Positions 27,703 to 37,239 of a DNA stretch of 64,000 bases are shown here, one piece after another. Made by a program: the position numbers and the translations under genes. Origin of the DNA: CAYXFD01 sp964464175 (GTDB lineage Bacteria > Cloacimonadota > Cloacimonadia > Cloacimonadales > JAJBBL01); assembly GCA_964464175.1 (NCBI GenBank), contig CAYXFD010000015.1, positions 1-64,000 on the forward strand, in the 5' to 3' direction. The notes beneath the pieces are model-generated. The model was not told the origin of the DNA, did no database searches, and saw only the letters and a program-made list of their open reading frames with translations. The first letter of the stretch is position 1; the number at the start of each line of letters is the position of its first letter.

Positions 27703-28790
27703 GAGTCTTGCATATCGATACCGAAATGAGTTGGCGGGGAGGGCAGCAGCAGGCTGTATATCTTTATGAAGAGATGCTCAAACGGGGATTTGAGACATGC
27801 TTTATCTGCCGTCCGGGTTCTAGAATAGCTGAATATTTCCTTTCCCGAAACCTTCCCTATAAGCAGATACCATTTTGGGGTGAATGGGATTTTTTTCACG
27901 GTTTAAGGTTAGCTCTTTGGGCTAAGCAAGAGAGATACAATATACTTCACCTGCATTCTGCTCATGCCCTTTCCTGGGGTCTATGGACAAAGATTTTTTT
28001 TCCTAAGCTCAGGCTTGTAGCCGTCAAAAGGGTTTGCACTTCAGTAAAGAGGAATCCATTATCATCCTTAAAATACAAAAACAAGCTGCTGGATGTAATC
28101 ATCACCATCTCCGATACGATCCGTCAGGGATTAATCGCCGATGGTCTGGAAGAGAATAAGATTATTACAGTCTATAGCGGTATTGATCCGGACAAATTCA
28201 GCAAATATAAGATGAATAACAAAGATGCCGACAGCTCTCATGACTCCTTGCGGTTGGGCACTATTGCTGCTTTTACCCGGGAAAAGGATTATCCGAATTA
28301 TCTGAGAGCTGCATCTCTGGTAATCAGAGAAAGACCTGCAATACATTTTCTGGCAGCCGGTGACGGATACCTGCTCCCTGAAATGAAGAAGCTGGCTAAA
28401 GAACTGGGAATAACTGCTAATTTTACTTTTACAGGCTTTCAATCTGATATTGGAAAGTATTTGGCTTCCATCGATATTTTTGTCCTGGCTTCCCGGAAGG
28501 AAGGACTGGGAACATCGGTACTTGATGCTCAGGCTGTTGGTCTTCCTGTAATAGCAACGAAGACAGGAGGAATACCGGAGATTATCAGTGACGGTGTAAA
28601 CGGAATTCTTGTGGAACCAGGAAATCCCGGAAAACTGGCTGCAGCAATATTGAACTTGGCAGATAACCCGAAGAGAAGAAAACAGTTAGGCGACAAAGCT
28701 AAAGAGACTGTTCAAAATTTCAGCATCGAAAAAACCGTAGAGAAAAACATTATGGTTTACAAGGAACTTTTTGATGATAAAAGCAGATAG
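27699..28790 (+). CDS. Glycosyltransferase family 4 (group 1)
   Basis: 363-residue GT-B enzyme. The N-terminal domain has a glycine-rich WRGGQQQAVYLYEEM acceptor-side loop; the C-terminal Rossmann domain has the IAAFTREKDYPNYLRA stretch and the nucleotide-sugar motif SRKEGLGTSVLDAQAVGLPV. The motif is an E-x7-D variant of the usual E-x7-E. Likely cytoplasmic and part of surface-glycan assembly with its neighbours. It overlaps the upstream gene by 4 bases and the downstream gene by about 17. Confidence 0.88.
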   Translation: MRVLHIDTEMSWRGGQQQAVYLYEEMLKRGFETCFICRPGSRIAEYFLSRNLPYKQIPFWGEWDFFHGLRLALWAKQERYNILHLHSAHALSWGLWTKIFFPKLRLVAVKRVCTSVKRNPLSSLKYKNKLLDVIITISDTIRQGLIADGLEENKIITVYSGIDPDKFSKYKMNNKDADSSHDSLRLGTIAAFTREKDYPNYLRAASLVIRERPAIHFLAAGDGYLLPEMKKLAKELGITANFTFTGFQSDIGKYLASIDIFVLASRKEGLGTSVLDAQAVGLPVIATKTGGIPEIISDGVNGILVEPGNPGKLAAAILNLADNPKRRKQLGDKAKETVQNFSIEKTVEKNIMVYKELFDDKSR

Positions 28791-29778
28791 AATTCTGATT
28801 GTACAAACAGCCTTTATCGGAGACGTAATACTTGTTACTCCCCTGATCCGGGAAACTAAAAAACTGTTTCCCGCCTCAGAAATCGATATTCTGGTGATTC
28901 CTGCTACTGCTGCAATTCTTGCCAATAATCCCTATCTATCCAATATCTATGTCTTCGATAAAAAGGGAGAGAGGATCAAGTCTTTCTTTCGGATTTTAAG
29001 AACTCTCAAAAACGGAAATTATGACCTGGCTCTGATACCACACAGCTCATTTACGACTGCCTTACTCGTCACTGCTGCCGGAATCCGAGAGCGGGTGGGA
29101 TTCAAAGGGAAATTGAAGTCACTATTGATGACTACTCTCATTGATCCCCGGGGGGCTGACCATAGGATAGATAGAAATCTCTCATTATTGAAACCTTTCG
29201 GTCTCTCCGAAAGAAGTCGGCAGACGGAGCTATTCCCGTCAGCAGAGGAGAGAAGTTATGCCCAAAATGCCCTTAAGGGAACAGAAAAAACATTAATAGC
29301 TGTTGCTCCCGGTTCCGTATGGAGAACGAAATGCTGGCTGCTGGAATACTACATTGAGTTACTGAACAGCTTGAAGGAGAGAGCCTTTTTTGTTTTGATT
29401 GGCTCAAAAGAAGAAAAGGAGTTATGTTCAATGATCATCAAGGAATCAGGATGCGACGGCTTGAATTTTGCCGGTAAAACCTCTATTCTGCAATCTGCCG
29501 CTCTGATTGATCAATGCAGTCTGATCCTCTGTAATGATAGTGGTGCTCTTCATCTTGCCAATGCCGTGAAAACGACTGTTTTCGCTTTTTTTGGTCCTAC
29601 GGTTCGGGATTTCGGGTTTTATCCCTACCGGGAAGGGGATGTGATTTTCGAAAAGGATATTTCCTGCCGCCCCTGCAGCCATCACGGTCCGATGAAATGT
29701 CCTTTGAAGCATCACAATTGCATGAGGCTGATAACCCCGGAGATCGTCCTGGAGAAAATTAACAAACTGATCGATTAA
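28774..29778 (+). CDS. waaF: Glycosyltransferase family 9 (heptosyltransferase II-like)
   Basis: 334-residue GT9 enzyme of the ADP-heptose:LPS heptosyltransferase family. It has ILIVQTAFIGDVILVTPL, AVAPGSVWRTKCWLLEYY and the C-terminal LCNDSGALHLANAVKTTVFAFFGPT motif for the nucleotide sugar, with the CRPCSHHGPMKC cysteine cluster near the end. It would add heptose to the LPS inner core. A TTG at 28771 is adjacent; AAGGA at 28761 points to the ATG at 28774. It is the last glycosyltransferase of the cluster. Confidence 0.92.
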   Translation: MIKADRILIVQTAFIGDVILVTPLIRETKKLFPASEIDILVIPATAAILANNPYLSNIYVFDKKGERIKSFFRILRTLKNGNYDLALIPHSSFTTALLVTAAGIRERVGFKGKLKSLLMTTLIDPRGADHRIDRNLSLLKPFGLSERSRQTELFPSAEERSYAQNALKGTEKTLIAVAPGSVWRTKCWLLEYYIELLNSLKERAFFVLIGSKEEKELCSMIIKESGCDGLNFAGKTSILQSAALIDQCSLILCNDSGALHLANAVKTTVFAFFGPTVRDFGFYPYREGDVIFEKDISCRPCSHHGPMKCPLKHHNCMRLITPEIVLEKINKLID

Positions 29779-29936
29779 GATTGCAGTTTCGTGAATCTGC
29801 GCTCTCAAAAAGGTCTTAGTTATTCTTGAGAAATGAACATTAGCGGTTATCTACCAGAGTTTTCCGGGGATATCTCAGAAAATAATTGCCAATAATAGCC
29901 GGGACAATTTTATGTCTCGGTAATCAGGAGGAAGTA

Positions 29937-30260
29937 ATGGAAAAGAATGGTACCATTAACGATCATATTAATTTCGAGAACTTGTTAAAACATGGCTATG
30001 CCGTTATCGACAGTCGCTTTATGCAATACGAAGTCTGTCCCCCGGCAACCAGTAAGTATGTGATTATCAAAGTTTCCAACAGGGATACTTTTTACCAGGA
30101 GATGTTTAAACAGTATTTTGGCATTGATGTTAAAGAAAAGGATATTTACGCTATCTGGCAGAATATTCTCGATCATAAACTTAAAATGAGCAATGTGCTG
30201 GCCAGAGATGTTTCCATAAAAGTAGCAGCTCTCGATTACTACAATATCTACGGATTATAA
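29937..30260 (+). CDS. Small conserved-looking protein of unknown function
   Basis: 107 residues after choosing the ATG at 29937, which has an AGGAGG ribosome site (29926-29931); an earlier in-frame start at 29886 lacks one. Mixed alpha/beta composition, no signal peptide or membrane segment. Two cysteines are not paired in a metal motif. It contains NLLKHGYAVIDSRFMQYEVC and YFGIDVKEKDIYAIWQ. I do not recognise the family. It lies 25 bases before ndk, on the same strand. Confidence 0.75.
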   Translation: MEKNGTINDHINFENLLKHGYAVIDSRFMQYEVCPPATSKYVIIKVSNRDTFYQEMFKQYFGIDVKEKDIYAIWQNILDHKLKMSNVLARDVSIKVAALDYYNIYGL

Positions 30261-30285
30261 TCTTTCCTCAGAAGGAGTTATAACT

Positions 30286-30699
30286 ATGACAGAAGATACT
30301 CTGTTATTGATAAAACCCGACGCCATAGCAAAAAGGAAGATCGGAGCTATCTTAAACACGATAGAGGATGAAGGTTTTGAGATCATTGCCCTGAAGATGT
30401 TCACAATGGAAAAAGAGACAGCAAAAAAACTCTATTCGGTTCATGAAGGTAAACATTATTATGAAAGGCTTATCCGCTTTATGACCGGGAGTAAAATTGT
30501 CGCAGCTATCCTGACCAGGGATAATGCTATTTCTCACTTACGAACTGTGGTGGGAGATACAGACCCTTCTCAGGCTGAAGAGGGTACGATCCGAAATCTT
30601 TACGGAGATCATAATACGATAACTTATAATGCCGTTCATGCCTCTGACTCACCAAGTCATGCCGCTGAAGAAACAGCCATTATCTTTCCTGAGTTATAG
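30286..30699 (+). CDS. ndk: Nucleoside diphosphate kinase
   Basis: 137 residues, normal for the family. It transfers phosphate between nucleoside di- and triphosphates through a phospho-histidine. The N-terminal TLLLIKPDAIAKRKIG is diagnostic, and the catalytic histidine is His118 in NAVHASDSPSHAAEE. A GAAGGAG site precedes the ATG. It sits between the small unknown gene and acetate kinase. Confidence 0.97.
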   Translation: MTEDTLLLIKPDAIAKRKIGAILNTIEDEGFEIIALKMFTMEKETAKKLYSVHEGKHYYERLIRFMTGSKIVAAILTRDNAISHLRTVVGDTDPSQAEEGTIRNLYGDHNTITYNAVHASDSPSHAAEETAIIFPEL

Positions 30700-30786
30700 A
30701 ATACCTCCCCGGCTGAAACTCTTTTCTGACTCAGATCGCAACCATTTCCCAACAAATAAATAAAAGATAAAATACAAGAGGTATCA

Positions 30787-31992
30787 ATGAAGATATTAAC
30801 CATTAACTGCGGCAGTTCATCCATCAAGTTCAGTTTTATCAATACAGAAAAAGAGATCACTCTGGCTGAAGGTATCGTTGAGAGAATCGGTGAGACCGTT
30901 GGTCTCTTTACCTATATCAGTGACAAATACACAAAGAAAAAACGTGAGATCATTGTCGAAGATCATGAAAAAGGTATTCAGCTCATCCTTGATACTCTGT
31001 TAGATAAAACTCACGGTATCATTGAGCATGAAGGAGAAATTGACGGTGTCGGTCACCGTCTTGTTCATGGAGGTGAATTCTTCTCAGGTTCAGTGGTCAT
31101 TGATAATCGCGTGATTGAAGTTATGATCGAGTGTTCTGACTTTGCTCCCCTGCATAATCCGGCGAATATTAAGGGTGTGCAGGCAGTCTCCAAACAATTG
31201 CCTAACCTCCCCCAGTGCGGTGTCTTTGATACGGCATTCCATCAGACAATGCCTTCCAAAGCCTATCTCTATCCCCTCCCTTTGGAGTTTTATACGGAGC
31301 ATAAGCTCCGCCGCTACGGATTTCACGGAACTTCCCATAAATACGTTGCTTTAAAGGCTGCAGAAAAGATACAAAAAGATATCACCGATTTGAAGATCAT
31401 TACCTGCCATGTAGGAAATGGTGCTTCAATAACGGCTATCAATAAAGGAAAATCGGTTGACACGTCCATGGGTTTTACCCCCCTTGAAGGTCTCATGATG
31501 GGAACACGGTGTGGTGATCTGGATCCGGCAATTCCGATAATACTCCAGAGACAGTACAAGTATTCGGTTGATGAAGTTAATACCATAATTAATAAAAAGA
31601 GCGGTATGCTGGGTCTTTCCCAGATCAGCAACGATATGAGAGAAATTGAAGAAGAGATTCTGGAGAGAAATAATGCCAAGGCTATTCAGGCTTTTGAAGT
31701 TTACACTTACCGGATAAAGAAATATATTGGTGCCTATGCTGCTGTTATGAACGGCCTTGATGTCCTGGTCTTTACCGGAGGGGTTGGTGAAAACATGCCG
31801 ATCTTACGGGAAGATGTCTGCAAAGACATGGAATATCTCGGAATGAAGATGGATTTCAAGGAGAATAATCAATTCACTAAAGGATTTTTAGTCCTCAACG
31901 AAGCTGATTCTCAAGTGGCAATCTATAAAATACCGACCAATGAAGAATTAATGATCGCCCTGGAGACAAAACAATTATTGGAAAACCGGTAG
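30787..31992 (+). CDS. ackA: Acetate kinase
   Basis: 401-residue ASKHA-fold kinase interconverting acetyl phosphate/ADP and acetate/ATP. Motifs: ILTINCGSSSIKFS at the N-terminus, VFDTAFHQTMP, RRYGFHGTSHKYV, HVGNGASITAI, MGTRCGDLDPAI and FTGGVGENM. The length is typical. There is no phosphotransacetylase gene adjacent in this window. A weak hairpin terminator follows before the convergent GGDEF gene. The enzyme suggests substrate-level phosphorylation during fermentation. Confidence 0.97.
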   Translation: MKILTINCGSSSIKFSFINTEKEITLAEGIVERIGETVGLFTYISDKYTKKKREIIVEDHEKGIQLILDTLLDKTHGIIEHEGEIDGVGHRLVHGGEFFSGSVVIDNRVIEVMIECSDFAPLHNPANIKGVQAVSKQLPNLPQCGVFDTAFHQTMPSKAYLYPLPLEFYTEHKLRRYGFHGTSHKYVALKAAEKIQKDITDLKIITCHVGNGASITAINKGKSVDTSMGFTPLEGLMMGTRCGDLDPAIPIILQRQYKYSVDEVNTIINKKSGMLGLSQISNDMREIEEEILERNNAKAIQAFEVYTYRIKKYIGAYAAVMNGLDVLVFTGGVGENMPILREDVCKDMEYLGMKMDFKENNQFTKGFLVLNEADSQVAIYKIPTNEELMIALETKQLLENR

Positions 31993-32043
31993 TCAGTCAG
32001 TTAAAACAGTATCAAGTATAATATTTTAGTATTCTCTCTAAAC

Positions 32044-32069
32044 AAGGAGTAAAGCTAACTCTCCTTTTT
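32044..32069 (+). terminator. Weak terminator after ackA
   Basis: AAGGAG and CTCCTT form a 6-bp stem around an 11-base loop, followed by TTT on the plus strand. It lies between convergent genes. Confidence 0.4.
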
Positions 32070-32156
32070 AATCGGGAGGTAAGGGGCTTCTAACCGGTAG
32101 CTATAAACAGCGATGATCTTCTCATAAATGAATAGTATTGCTGTCTGAGGAGGGAT

Positions 32157-33482
32157 TTATTTGATCTGCTTAGCTTTTTTCTCGGAATACATATCCTTAT
32201 CAGCTATTTTCAGCAGGGTATCAATGTCTTCGGCATCAATCGGATATACACTTGTACCGAGACTGAATCTGATGATCTCCTTCTTCCCTTTTAGCTTTAT
32301 AGGTTGTTCAATACCAGCTGTTAATCTCTGGATGATCGCATCCAGTTCTACCTCAGATTGCAGATTATAAAGTGCTACCATGAATTCATCGCCACCGAAT
32401 CTGCCGACAAAATCGAATGGTCGGATCAGACTCTTGAGTCTTTCAGCAACCTTAACTAAAACCTTATCACCGTAGGAATGACCGTAGGTGTCATTGATCA
32501 TCTTGAAATTATCGAGATCAAGAAACAGAATCCCTATCCTCTCTTTTGATCTCTTGGCAGCTGCAATCATCTTTTCCGTGTAATCATAGAATAAAACCCT
32601 GTTCGGAAGTCTGGTCAAACTGTCGTAAAGAGCCATTTTTTCCAGGGCAAAAACCTGTTCTTTATGATCAGTAATATCAAAGTGAACACCGATTAGCCTG
32701 ACAGGTTTCCCTTTTTCATTCCATAAGGCATGTCCACGATACAAAAACCAGCGGTAGGTACCATCTTTACAGCGAAGTCTTATCTCCGAATTCAGAGACG
32801 GTTCTTTTCTGGTAAGATAACTTGTTACCGACTTTCGGAATCTTCTCTTGTCTGCTGAATGGATCAAATCAAAAACAAATTGTCGTTCATTTTTTATCTC
32901 TTCTTTCTCATAACCGAGCATTTTCTTCCATTGTTCGGAAAGATGGATCTTATCCGTTCTCAAATCCCAGTCCCAAATACCGCCAATAACGTAATCGATA
33001 ATTACTTTCCATCTCTCTTCCTTTTCATCCAGCTCTTTACTTTGAATATTGACCTTATCTTCAAGAAAATCCCTCTCCTCTTTTAATTTGTCTTCTGCTT
33101 TTTTTAACCTGAGAAGAGCCCGGATCTGGGCAATCAATTCCGTGCTGTCAAAGGGTTTATTCAAAAAAGCCTCAGCTCCTAATTCCAAAAACTTTGTTTT
33201 CAGATCCTTCTTGTCTGTAATACCTGTAATAACAATAATGGGTATATATGCTAATTTATCTTTCTTGAGGATTCGGCAGACTTCACAGCCATTGATATCC
33301 GGCAGTTTAACATCCAAAATGATCAGATCAGGCAGTTCCTTCTTGATCAGTTTCAGAGCTTCTCTGCCTGTATGTGCCGTAAAAAACTCGCTTTCGGGAA
33401 TGAACCGGGAAATCAATTCAATTAACAGCTCTGTTAAGTTCTTGTCATCATCAACGATAACAATTCTTGCTTGTCTAATCAC
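32157..33482 (-). CDS. Response regulator with PAS and GGDEF domains (diguanylate cyclase)
   Basis: 441 residues: receiver domain (about 5-120) with VDDDK acidic pocket and the phospho-acceptor aspartate in LIILDVKLPD; a short coiled segment (120-155); a PAS domain with PAC end (about 155-280: WKVIIDYVIGGIWDWDLRT...YRWFLYRGHALWNEKGKP); and a GGDEF domain with an intact catalytic GGDEF. An RPFD sequence sits five residues before GGDEF, matching the RxxD product-inhibition site. It should synthesise c-di-GMP in response to an unknown sensor kinase and ligand. No kinase is adjacent. Confidence 0.93.
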   Translation of the reverse strand: MIRQARIVIVDDDKNLTELLIELISRFIPESEFFTAHTGREALKLIKKELPDLIILDVKLPDINGCEVCRILKKDKLAYIPIIVITGITDKKDLKTKFLELGAEAFLNKPFDSTELIAQIRALLRLKKAEDKLKEERDFLEDKVNIQSKELDEKEERWKVIIDYVIGGIWDWDLRTDKIHLSEQWKKMLGYEKEEIKNERQFVFDLIHSADKRRFRKSVTSYLTRKEPSLNSEIRLRCKDGTYRWFLYRGHALWNEKGKPVRLIGVHFDITDHKEQVFALEKMALYDSLTRLPNRVLFYDYTEKMIAAAKRSKERIGILFLDLDNFKMINDTYGHSYGDKVLVKVAERLKSLIRPFDFVGRFGGDEFMVALYNLQSEVELDAIIQRLTAGIEQPIKLKGKKEIIRFSLGTSVYPIDAEDIDTLLKIADKDMYSEKKAKQIK

Positions 33483-33563
33483 TAAACCCTCTCATCAGTC
33501 CATTTTCTCTCAACGTCTGTAATGCTTAATGCAACTCATTGAGTTAAATATGTTATCTTTCTG

Positions 33564-34910
33564 TCAAGGATAGTTTTGCTTTCCGGCAGCAACTTCGAGG
33601 AAGCTTCGCAGTCGAGATAAAGATCTGTCAGCAAGAGCCAGTTTTTTCATACGCTTATCTTTTATAGCCACAACTAAAGGGGGTAACAATCCATAATTGG
33701 CATTTACGGGAGAAAAGACTCCCTTTTCTCTGGTTAAGATCTTTCTCCATAACTGACCGGTAACAGTCTCTTCCGGGAGATCCTTAACTCTGCCGCTTAT
33801 GATTAAAGCAATCAGCAATCCTGACATTATTGATTCCAGATAACCCTCCACCCCTGATAGCTGACCTGCTATATAAATATGCTTACGGTTCTTTAAAGAG
33901 AGATCAGCATTCAGAACCTGAGGGGAGTTAAGGTAAGTATTCCGGTGAATAGACCCGTAGCGGAAAAACTCTGCCTTCTCAAGTCCCGGAATAAGACGGA
34001 AAACCCTTTTCTGGCTCGCCTGGGTCATCATAGTTTGACAACCGACAAGATTATAGGCGGTTTTATCCTCATTTTCGGCTCGCAACTGTATAGCGGCATA
34101 GGGACGTTTTCCGGAGACCGGATCCTCTAAGCCTACCGGTTTCATTACCCCATAACGGAGCGTATCATCTCCTCTCCGGGCAAGCTCTTCGATCGGAGTG
34201 CAATTCTCATAAAAGATCAGATCATCACTCTTTTTTAGTTCGTTAATGTATTGCTTCTCGAAATCCTTTCCGATATATTTTTCACTCTCCCTAAGCGCCT
34301 GGAGAAAGGTCAGGTATTCAGTCTTAGTAAAAGGACAGTTGAGATAATCAGCTTCTCCTTTGTCATAGCGGGCTTTATAATAAGCTTTGCTTTGATCAAT
34401 GCTTTCTGTGGCAATGATGGGAGCGATGGCATCATAAAAGAAGAGATTCTCAAGCCCGAGAATCTCTTGCAGATTAGTGATCAGTTTCTCGGAAGTCAAT
34501 GGTCCGGTCGCGATGATCGTTAAATCATCACTCAACTCCGTAACCTCTTGCCGGATCAACTCTATTCTCGGATTCTCATCTATTCGTGCTGTTACCTCCC
34601 GGGCAAAAGAATTCCGGTCAACAGCGAGGGCATTTCCTGCCGGTAAGCTGTTGTTTTCAGCTATCGTCAATAAATCACACCCCAGAAGTCTCAATTCCTC
34701 CTTTAATAACCCGGAGGCAGTTGTCAGAAGTTTAGATTTTAGTGAATTGCTGCAGACCAGTTCTCCCAAAAACTCTGTTTGGTGGGCGGGAGTTCTGTTA
34801 CCGGGTCGCATTTCGTAAAGAAGCACTGACCATCCGAGTCTGGCGAACTGCATTGCCGCTTCACAACCAGCTAAACCTGCTCCTATAATTATTATTCTCT
34901 TGTGCTTCAT
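33564..34910 (-). CDS. trmFO: Methylenetetrahydrofolate-tRNA-(uracil-5-)-methyltransferase
   Basis: FAD- and folate-dependent enzyme that makes ribothymidine at position 54 of tRNA; 448 residues. The FAD-binding start IIIIGAGLAGCEAAMQ is followed by the family-specific YEMRPGNRTPAHQTEFLGELVCSNSLKS, then FYDAIAPI, NCPFTK and the CTPIEELARRG region, all typical of TrmFO (Gid). It lies downstream of queC on the same strand with a gap of about 70 bases. Confidence 0.97.
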   Translation of the reverse strand: MKHKRIIIIGAGLAGCEAAMQFARLGWSVLLYEMRPGNRTPAHQTEFLGELVCSNSLKSKLLTTASGLLKEELRLLGCDLLTIAENNSLPAGNALAVDRNSFAREVTARIDENPRIELIRQEVTELSDDLTIIATGPLTSEKLITNLQEILGLENLFFYDAIAPIIATESIDQSKAYYKARYDKGEADYLNCPFTKTEYLTFLQALRESEKYIGKDFEKQYINELKKSDDLIFYENCTPIEELARRGDDTLRYGVMKPVGLEDPVSGKRPYAAIQLRAENEDKTAYNLVGCQTMMTQASQKRVFRLIPGLEKAEFFRYGSIHRNTYLNSPQVLNADLSLKNRKHIYIAGQLSGVEGYLESIMSGLLIALIISGRVKDLPEETVTGQLWRKILTREKGVFSPVNANYGLLPPLVVAIKDKRMKKLALADRSLSRLRSFLEVAAGKQNYP

Positions 34911-34978
34911 CTTCTTTTCCTCTACTCGCTGCCAAAGATCGTTTTCCGAATGAGCAGCAATAATTTCAGCAAACTGAT

Positions 34979-35653
34979 CTATTTACCAAGCAGGTAGGGA
35001 AGTGGATCTATCAACCCTGCTTCCCGGAAAGCCTTTAGTCTTAACTGACAACTGCCGCATTTACCGCAGGCTATCTCATTCTCTTGGTAGCAGCTCCAAC
35101 TATGTTGGAAAGGAACATTCAACTCCTTACCGAGCAGCACGATCTCTTTTTTGGTCAGGTGCAGCAGAGGAGCTATTATCTCAATGGGGAACAGCCCTTT
35201 CGTGCCTTGGTTAATTGCTGTCTCAAAAGCAGAGAGAAAGCTTTCCCGGCAATCCGGATAACCTGAACTGTCCTCTTCTACCGCTCCGATGTAGATTCTT
35301 CCGGCGGATATTACTTCAGCCCAGGAAGCAGCAATAGCCAGCAGATGTGCATTCCGGAAAGGAACATAGGTATTCGGAACCCTACCCTTCTCTGCTTCGG
35401 TTTCTATCGGTAAGTTTTCATCAAGCAAACTGCTCTGCCCAATCTGCTTCAGATAGCCGATCTTGCAAATCAGGGAATCGACCGGTTGGAAGTGATCTTT
35501 AATTTCTGAAAATGCTTTCAGTTCTCTCTCTTCCGTTTTTTGCCCGTATTTTACATGTAAAAAATTGGTCTCTTTACAATCTTTCACCGCTATGGCGGAG
35601 GTAACCAGGCTATCCATGCCGCCGCTCAATAAGACAATTGCTCTATCTTTCAT
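34979..35653 (-). CDS. queC: 7-cyano-7-deazaguanine synthase
   Basis: Makes preQ0 from 7-carboxy-7-deazaguanine in queuosine synthesis; 224 residues. The PP-loop motif VLLSGGMDSLVTSAIA is at the N-terminus and the zinc-binding cysteines are in CYQENEIACGKCGSC near the C-terminus. FVPFRN-like YVPFRNAHLLAIA is present. Other que genes are not in the window. Its start overlaps the stop of the upstream NFACT gene by 4 bases, so the two are translationally coupled. Confidence 0.96.
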   Translation of the reverse strand: MKDRAIVLLSGGMDSLVTSAIAVKDCKETNFLHVKYGQKTEERELKAFSEIKDHFQPVDSLICKIGYLKQIGQSSLLDENLPIETEAEKGRVPNTYVPFRNAHLLAIAASWAEVISAGRIYIGAVEEDSSGYPDCRESFLSAFETAINQGTKGLFPIEIIAPLLHLTKKEIVLLGKELNVPFQHSWSCYQENEIACGKCGSCQLRLKAFREAGLIDPLPYLLGK

Positions 35654-37194
35654 TGATCTTTCCCTGCAAATTGTTTAATTCTCCCTTCCTTTATCATCTC
35701 TGATGCTTCACGCAATGACAAGGGATCAACATATATAGTTTTCTGATTTTTATAGATTACATATCCCGGCGGGCTGCCGTGAGGTTTTGTGACAAACCGG
35801 ATCTTTGTATAATCGACCGGAACGTTCTGGGAATTCTTTGCTTTGCTGAAATAGGCTGCCAGTCTGCTTCCCAGATTTATCAATACCGGAGTGATCTCGC
35901 TCTTTTTATAATTCCGTAAAATGATGTGCGCTCCATGGAATATTCTCGTATGAAACCACCAGTCTTCGGGTCGGGCATATCTGCAGGTTAACTCATCATT
36001 TTCTTTGTTAGTTCTTCCAATAAAGATTTCCCAATCTTCATTGATTTTAAGCTTCCTGAACCGGTCGCTCTTCTGTTTTTTCTTCTTTAGGGTCTCTTTC
36101 TGAGTCTTTTGAACTATCGAATTGCTCTCTTTGAGCTCACTAATGTCATTCTCCAGGTCGAATATCTCTCTGTCTAATTCCTCAATCTCTTCTTCGGTTC
36201 TAATTATCTGTTCCTTGATAATCGCTTTCCCGTTTATCCCCTTTCGATATTTGCGAAATAGATAGTTCATGTTTTTCCTCGGTGAGAGATCTTTTCTGAG
36301 AGGAATGGTCACTTTCTTATCTTCTGTAGAATAATAATCAGTTACAATTACTTCCGTCATACCCTGCCGAATCAAATGAAGCTGACTTTTTAGCAGTTCA
36401 GCCCTTTTTCTGTAAATCTCAGACTTGTCACTCTCTTCATATTCTTCCCGGAGTTTGAGCAGTTTTTTCTCTTTCTTTTTCTTGAGTTTTTGGATGTTTT
36501 TTTTCTCCTGCTCAAAAGCTCTTCGAGTTCTTTCCGGTAATATGATATCATAAACGAGAGATTCATAAAGGTCATTGACATTATCAAAATACTCCTGCTT
36601 CATAATGGGAATGGATTTGTTGCCTTTACCCGAAATGAAATCTTTAATGAACAAAGGGTATTCAACTTTTTGGGGAGAAAGGGTATGATAGTTTGCATTA
36701 TCAACTCTGTCAGGAAGCTTGTAAACTGAACCCGGTAAGAGCTGCCTGGTGGTATTGGCAGAGAGTGAGATATACTTCCAGCACTCGATGATATAGTCCT
36801 GATCCTTGTCCTGCCTGGTGAGTATTATATTACTTCGGTGGGGGATCAGTTCAAGATAGAGGTTATAGCAGACCAATGTGTTGAATATATCGGTTTTTTC
36901 CAGAGATATTCTGACAATCCGGTCATTATTGACGATCTCTGCCTCTTTTATCCGGGTATGGCTTAGATGCTGGGCAAAAGCTTCTATTCTGTTGTCTTTT
37001 TGGAAAGGGAGGGAAGTTTTATCAGTGATGAACAATAAAGGGTTTGTGCTGTCTAAATAGACCTGAAGATATTGCGCTTTCCCTTTAAAGTATAAGCTTA
37101 TACTATCCTGTATTCGCTTTACCTCTACAATAATGTTTCCGCATAAACTGTTTCTCTCGCACGCTGCCCATTCTCTAATATATTTAATATCCAT
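35650..37194 (-). CDS. rqcH: RqcH/NFACT-family ribosome quality-control protein
   Basis: 514 residues. The NFACT-N domain (1-170) keeps the Asp-Arg pair (NNDRIVRI) associated with C-terminal tailing in RqcH. It is followed by a long coiled coil (about 215-380, repeated KKKEKK and E/K-rich heptads) and the NFACT-R domain (DUF814, about 395-500: WEIFIGRTNKENDELTCRYA, EDWWFHTRIFHGAHIIL). RqcH proteins bind stalled 50S-peptidyl-tRNA and add alanine tails for degradation; older annotations call the family fibronectin-binding protein. The helix-hairpin-helix part between them is short. It is in line with queC and trmFO. Confidence 0.88.
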   Translation of the reverse strand: MDIKYIREWAACERNSLCGNIIVEVKRIQDSISLYFKGKAQYLQVYLDSTNPLLFITDKTSLPFQKDNRIEAFAQHLSHTRIKEAEIVNNDRIVRISLEKTDIFNTLVCYNLYLELIPHRSNIILTRQDKDQDYIIECWKYISLSANTTRQLLPGSVYKLPDRVDNANYHTLSPQKVEYPLFIKDFISGKGNKSIPIMKQEYFDNVNDLYESLVYDIILPERTRRAFEQEKKNIQKLKKKKEKKLLKLREEYEESDKSEIYRKRAELLKSQLHLIRQGMTEVIVTDYYSTEDKKVTIPLRKDLSPRKNMNYLFRKYRKGINGKAIIKEQIIRTEEEIEELDREIFDLENDISELKESNSIVQKTQKETLKKKKQKSDRFRKLKINEDWEIFIGRTNKENDELTCRYARPEDWWFHTRIFHGAHIILRNYKKSEITPVLINLGSRLAAYFSKAKNSQNVPVDYTKIRFVTKPHGSPPGYVIYKNQKTIYVDPLSLREASEMIKEGRIKQFAGKDQ

Positions 37195-37239
37195 CTATCT
37201 TCTCTGTTTCCTTGAATAAATTAAAGCCTGAAGAGTATT

